Positions 21,096 through 24,136 of a DNA stretch of 24,136 nucleotides are shown piece after piece. The stretch comes from Deltaproteobacteria bacterium (GTDB lineage Bacteria > Desulfobacterota > Binatia > UBA9968), in the NCBI GenBank assembly GCA_016183075.1, contig JACPFH010000076.1, forward strand, positions 1 through 24,136, written 5' to 3'. The notes beneath the pieces were generated by a model that saw only the letters and a program-made list of their open reading frames with translations, searched no databases and was not told the DNA's origin. The translations under genes were made by a program, and so were the position numbers. Within the stretch, counting starts at the first letter, position 1, and each line of letters begins with the position of its first letter.

Positions 21096-21578
21096 CTAGT
21101 GGGTGAAGATATGGCGCAACTCCTCCATGATCTTTTCTTCCGAGTGGGAGCGAGCTATGGAAAGCTCTTTCACCAGGAGATTTCTCGCCGTATCCAGCAT
21201 CTTACGCTCCCCAAACGAGAGTTCCTTGTCTCCTTTGAGAACAAACAGATCCCGCAGCACTTTGGCAATCTCCAAGATGGACCCGGTCTTAATCTTTTCT
21301 GTGTATTCGCGATACCGCCGATTCCAGGTCTGTTGGTCCGGTTCCACCTTCTTCTGGCGCAGAATCTTATAAACCTTAGTGACCATCTGCCGATCGATGA
21401 TCTTTCTTAGACCCACAGATTGCACATGGTCGATAGGGACCATAATCTTCATGTCGCTATCGAGAATACGCAGCATATAATATCTTTTTTCCGTCCCGGA
21501 GATGAGTTGCGCCCGGATCGCTTCGATCTGCCCCACCCCGTGGGCGGGATATACGACCTTCTCGCCAACCTTAAACAT
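21096..21578 (-). CDS. carD: CarD/CdnL-family transcriptional regulator
   Basis: An RNA-polymerase-binding regulator that stabilises open promoter complexes, 160 residues. The N-terminal RNAP-interacting domain (about 1-65) is MFKVGEKVVYPAHGVGQIEA and GTEKRYYMLRILDSDMKIMV. The helical C-terminal DNA-binding domain (about 70-160) has ILRQKKVEPDQQTWNRRYRE, LRDLFVLKGDKELSFGERKM and LLVKELSIARSHSEEKIMEE. It has a strong ribosome site (AGGAGG, 6 nt before the ATG). It is followed by a terminator, so it is a single-gene transcript. Confidence 0.95.
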   Translation of the reverse strand: MFKVGEKVVYPAHGVGQIEAIRAQLISGTEKRYYMLRILDSDMKIMVPIDHVQSVGLRKIIDRQMVTKVYKILRQKKVEPDQQTWNRRYREYTEKIKTGSILEIAKVLRDLFVLKGDKELSFGERKMLDTARNLLVKELSIARSHSEEKIMEELRHIFTH

Positions 21579-21949
21579 ATAGGCCTCCTGTCTTTGTACT
21601 GCTGCCGGCGGCGTTTTCGGAAACAGAAGTTGCGCGTCTGAAATGATTCCAGAGCGGGGCGGCTTTAGCTATGAAAAACGAAGGCAGGATCCATGGGAAG
21701 CAAGGTGAAGATAACCGGCAACTTGCTACTAACACGATAGCTCCAGCACGTAAGCACCCGGCAAAAAAATTAGCGGCCGTAAACTTCAGACCGCTATCTC
21801 AATCGATCTTTAACATAGCGCATTGGAGCTGCCTTAGTCAAGCGGAGAAAGCCAAAAAACAATACTCAACAAGTTCAGTAAGATACCGTTAGAATATAAT
21901 CCAAAACTTAATATTCTCCAGCTCTCCTAGCAGAAGCCAAGAGGAAAAT
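21579..21949 (-). promoter_or_regulatory. carD upstream region with candidate promoter
   Basis: A 371-bp AT-richer gap. The only signal I find is a minus-strand promoter candidate: TTGACT (plus 21836-21841) and TATGTT (plus 21812-21817), spacer 18 nt, leaving a carD leader of over 200 nt. I see no credible gene or terminator for rimI in it. Confidence 0.4.
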
Positions 21950-22468
21950 CTAGCGGTGAATCTCCAGGGCCATGATGACGGCATCTTCGCCGTCATCGGA
22001 ATAATAGCCCTTGCGGATGCCCTGGGAAACGAATCCTACCGACTCGTACAGGCGCTGCGCGGCCGCATTGGACTTACGCACCTCGAGCGTTATCCGGCTC
22101 CGCCGTTCGTGTCTTGCCTCGTCAACGACAGCCTGCAGAAGGGAGCGGCCAATTCCCTGCCGTCGTTGCGCCGGATGCACCGCCAAATTGTGGATATCGA
22201 TCTCACTCGGAAGGAGCCAATAGATCACGTATCCAACGGGCTTGCCATGGATCATGCCGAGAAGGGAGCGAGCGCATGGAACCCGCAACTCCTGGAGAAA
22301 AAAACGCGGAGTCCACGGAAACCTATAAGAAACCTTTTCGATCGCTAAGATGTCTTCGAGGTCCGAGGAGGTAACCGGTCGCAGCCGGAGCTGACCTTCC
22401 GCAACGGCAAAGTCACGGGACTCACACTCTTCCCGCGGCTTCTCGGTCGATCTCTCCATGTCGCGCAT
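21950..22468 (-). CDS. rimI: Ribosomal protein alanine N-acetyltransferase (RimI-like GNAT)
   Basis: A GNAT acetyltransferase of 172 residues, RimI-like. After a poorly conserved 27-residue start, LRLRPVTSSDLEDILAIEKV opens the fold; YRFPWTPRFFLQELR is the RimI-like substrate region; EIDIHNLAVHPAQRRQGIGR (acetyl-CoA loop) is followed by SLLQAVVDEA; and TLEVRKSNAAAQRLYESVGF with IRKGYYSDDGEDAVIMAL completes the domain. In E. coli RimI acetylates S18, and homologues can be broader. It starts 4 nt after the ferredoxin-fusion stop and is likely cotranscribed. Confidence 0.9.
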   Translation of the reverse strand: MRDMERSTEKPREECESRDFAVAEGQLRLRPVTSSDLEDILAIEKVSYRFPWTPRFFLQELRVPCARSLLGMIHGKPVGYVIYWLLPSEIDIHNLAVHPAQRRQGIGRSLLQAVVDEARHERRSRITLEVRKSNAAAQRLYESVGFVSQGIRKGYYSDDGEDAVIMALEIHR

Positions 22469-22472
22469 GCTG

Positions 22473-23858
22473 CTAGCGACCGTGGCCCCGGCCTTCCGGA
22501 CCGGCTCCGCGCTCCTTTAACAGCAAAACCTCCAAGAGCTTGTTCTCGAAGCGGTGGGCGAATCCCTGTACCTTTTCTTGCAACGCGATGCTGGTAGTAA
22601 ATTCCGGCGGGAAAGCGGCGATGCTCGAGGATATTCTCCGAATCCGATCATCCGGACATCTCCCTTTGACGATGAAATGGCCGTCCTTCAAGCTTAGATC
22701 AAAGTCATAATCGGGCATCTCGTCGGGAAGTTCCGATCTTCCCGCTACGCCCACATTCGGCACCCTGCGGGGAAACTCCATTCTCAGGAGATAGGCCGGG
22801 CCCCAATCCTCGATGGTGTAAATATTCCCGTACCGTCTTTCGCGCTCGAGTTTCTCGACAAAGCCCTCGGCGTAAAAGCCGTCCACCGGCACCGCCAACC
22901 GCCGGAAAACCCCCGTCTGCCGAGCCATCAGGGGCCGCAGCGCGAAGGACAAGCCTGTCCCGTACGCGGCAGCACCCAAGCTCGTTGCCTCCGCCGACTT
23001 CGCCTGAAAGATCCCTTCGCGAAGACGATAGACGCCTTCGAGAAGGCCGAGCACGATTCCAATCAGAATGTAGTTATTGATCCGCTGGCTGAACAGAATG
23101 TCCACGCCAGCCGCCGCGACCGCCAACGCCATCAACGCCAAAGCGTACAGGACCAGATTGTGGACGATGTTGAGCCCCGTGGCGCCGGCGACGCTGAAAA
23201 TCCACGGATTGTCAATCGCTTTTTCCAGCTCTTCCTTGTCGCGGTGAGGCAGCGCGCCCAGGATAGGCTGGGCGAGAAAGACACAGAGGCGCGGGAGCGT
23301 TCCGCTCAAAGGACCTTTCCTTTCGCATTGGCCGAGCAGTTCCGCAAACGGGGCTCGAAGCTCGCCGGGAAACTGTTTCTTTGGTTTCTGCGGGACGGGA
23401 GCGGCTGCGGCCGGCTTCGCGGCCGGTGCCTTTGCCGCCGCGGGAGCCGGCTGGGGCTTGGGGGCTTCTTTAGGCTTCTGAGCCGCCGGGGTTGAAGGCG
23501 GCTGCGGGGCCGCCTGCACCTTTGCTGCCGGGGGAGGTGAAGGTGGAGGTGTAGCCGCAGGCTTTTCGGCAGCTTTCCGGAAACGGGACTCGAAATTCTC
23601 GCCGAACTCGACATCCTTATGGAGTTCTCGCGCTCGGCCGATCAACGCCTCCTCGCTCTCCATGTTGTTAGGATCCGGTACGCAGCAGTCCACGGGACAC
23701 ACGGCGGCGCATGCCTCGGAGTCGTGAAATCCCACGCACTCCGTGCACAATAGCGGATCGATGACGTAGATTTCGTCGCCCTGACTGATTGCGTTGTTTG
23801 GGCATTCAGGTTCGCACGCCCCGCAGTTGATGCACTCGCCCGTAATCATCGTCGCCAT
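22473..23858 (-). CDS. 2[4Fe-4S] ferredoxin fused to a membrane-associated C-terminal region
   Basis: A 461-residue protein in four parts. Residues 1-60 form a bacterial 2[4Fe-4S] ferredoxin: C9-x2-C-x2-C-x3-CP, and C38-x2-C-x8-C-x3-CP, the Alvin/YfhL-type spacing. Residues about 98-160 are a Pro/Ala/Lys linker. Residues about 225-285 hold two hydrophobic segments (LVLYALALMALAVAAAGVDI and ILIGIVLGLLEGVY). The soluble C-terminal part (about 330-461) has EDWGPAYLLRMEFPRRVPNV, DYDFDLSLKDGHFIVKG and ISSSIAAFPPEF, reminiscent of an alpha-crystallin-like sandwich. I do not know a family that combines these. AGGAG lies 8 nt before ATG 23858. Confidence 0.85.
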   Translation of the reverse strand: MATMITGECINCGACEPECPNNAISQGDEIYVIDPLLCTECVGFHDSEACAAVCPVDCCVPDPNNMESEEALIGRARELHKDVEFGENFESRFRKAAEKPAATPPPSPPPAAKVQAAPQPPSTPAAQKPKEAPKPQPAPAAAKAPAAKPAAAAPVPQKPKKQFPGELRAPFAELLGQCERKGPLSGTLPRLCVFLAQPILGALPHRDKEELEKAIDNPWIFSVAGATGLNIVHNLVLYALALMALAVAAAGVDILFSQRINNYILIGIVLGLLEGVYRLREGIFQAKSAEATSLGAAAYGTGLSFALRPLMARQTGVFRRLAVPVDGFYAEGFVEKLERERRYGNIYTIEDWGPAYLLRMEFPRRVPNVGVAGRSELPDEMPDYDFDLSLKDGHFIVKGRCPDDRIRRISSSIAAFPPEFTTSIALQEKVQGFAHRFENKLLEVLLLKERGAGPEGRGHGR

Positions 23859-23890
23859 GGAAACGATCTCCTACTTCACGCTATGATCTT

Positions 23891-23919
23891 TAATTACTTT
23901 TTTCACCTATCCTTGTCAA
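23891..23919 (-). promoter_or_regulatory. Possible promoter of the ferredoxin-fusion gene
   Basis: Minus-strand TTGACA (plus 23914-23919), then 17 nt, then a weak TAATTA (plus 23891-23896), about 35 nt before the ATG. Confidence 0.35.
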
Positions 23920-23963
23920 TCATCGTTGCCCGATCCGCAAAGCTATGTTAAACGTAAAAACAG

Positions 23964-24039
23964 GGCGGCGTACCCAAGTGGTTAAGGGAGAGGTCTGCAA
24001 AACCTCGATGCGGCGGTTCGAATCCGCCCGCCGCCTCCA
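23964..24039 (+). tRNA. tRNA-Cys (GCA)
   Basis: A full cloverleaf: acceptor GGCGGCG pairs with CGCCGCC, D-arm CCC...GGG, anticodon stem GAGGT/ACCTC with loop CTGCAAA (anticodon GCA at 23997-23999), T-arm GGCGG-TTCGAAT-CCGCC, discriminator T, and an encoded CCA at 24037-24039. Confidence 0.97.
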
Positions 24040-24072
24040 CCATCCCCCATACTAGATGCCCGGCCTTGTCTA

Positions 24073-24136
24073 GCAGGCTGCGGAAAAAGTGATTTTCATG
24101 CTTCGAGAGCCTCAGCATGAACGGAAAATCATCAAT
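24073..24136 (+). repeat. Palindromic dispersed-repeat end, cut by the window
   Basis: GCAGGCTGCGGAAAAAGT (24074-24090) resembles the end of the MITE at 6858 (GAGGCTGTAGGAAAACT). TGATTTT-CATGCT (24090-24102) pairs with AGCATG (24114-24119) and AAAATCA (24125-24131) with a short bulge. The loop CTTCGAGAGCCTCAGCATGA is like a CTTCGACAAGCTCAGCATGA motif I recall as a frequent intergenic repeat in environmental genomes. Confidence 0.55.

Overview
The window looks like a chromosomal segment of a Gram-negative bacterium of moderately high GC. LPS-type glycosyltransferase (GT9), a UB2H-type PBP1B, a Do/DegQ protease and an outer-membrane-style lipoprotein indicate two membranes. CarD, a DUF1844 protein and periplasmic LivK-type binding protein are common in deltaproteobacteria-grade lineages (Desulfobacterota, Myxococcota, Binatota, Rokubacteria/NC10). 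I cannot place it more precisely from sequence alone. Most of the window is housekeeping; the unusual part is 5.4-7.6 kb.

Layout. 1-2.2 kb (minus): mtnA followed by a frameshifted plant-type glutamate-cysteine ligase cut by the window edge. 2.2-5.3 kb: a small membrane protein, acpS (minus), a LivK-type binding protein and ddl (plus). 5.45-7.59 kb (plus): three consecutive integron-type gene cassettes, each holding a toxin/antidote pair, with three related attC-like recombination sites and no integrase in view. A 99-bp MITE-like palindrome sits inside the second attC. 7.7-8.9 kb: a DUF6498-like membrane protein. 9.1-17.2 kb (minus): mutM, rsmA, tsaD, a TPR lipoprotein, PBP1B, a terminator, then degQ and a DUF1844 gene. 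17.5-21.6 kb: a GT9 glycosyltransferase (minus) divergent from cysK-larE (plus), which converges with ispD and carD (minus). 21.9-23.9 kb (minus): an unusual ferredoxin-membrane fusion followed by rimI. 23.96 kb: tRNA-Cys, then a palindromic repeat running off the end.

How the genes work together. There are cell-envelope genes (ddl, PBP1B, lipoprotein, DegQ, GT9), sulfur/thiol genes (mtnA, gshA, cysK, larE), translation and RNA-modification genes (rsmA, tsaD, rimI, tRNA-Cys) and single metabolic genes (acpS, ispD).

The main discovery candidate is the cassette array. R-box complementarity between each cassette start and the attC that follows it (9/9, diverged 5/7, and 7/7 bases), a shared TCAGCCT arm exactly 4 nt from each right core site, and TAA stop codons inside two of the left core boxes all argue for true integron cassettes. 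In every cassette the antitoxin or immunity gene is intact while the toxin gene appears damaged: a lost start frame, a missing start codon, and an internal TGA.
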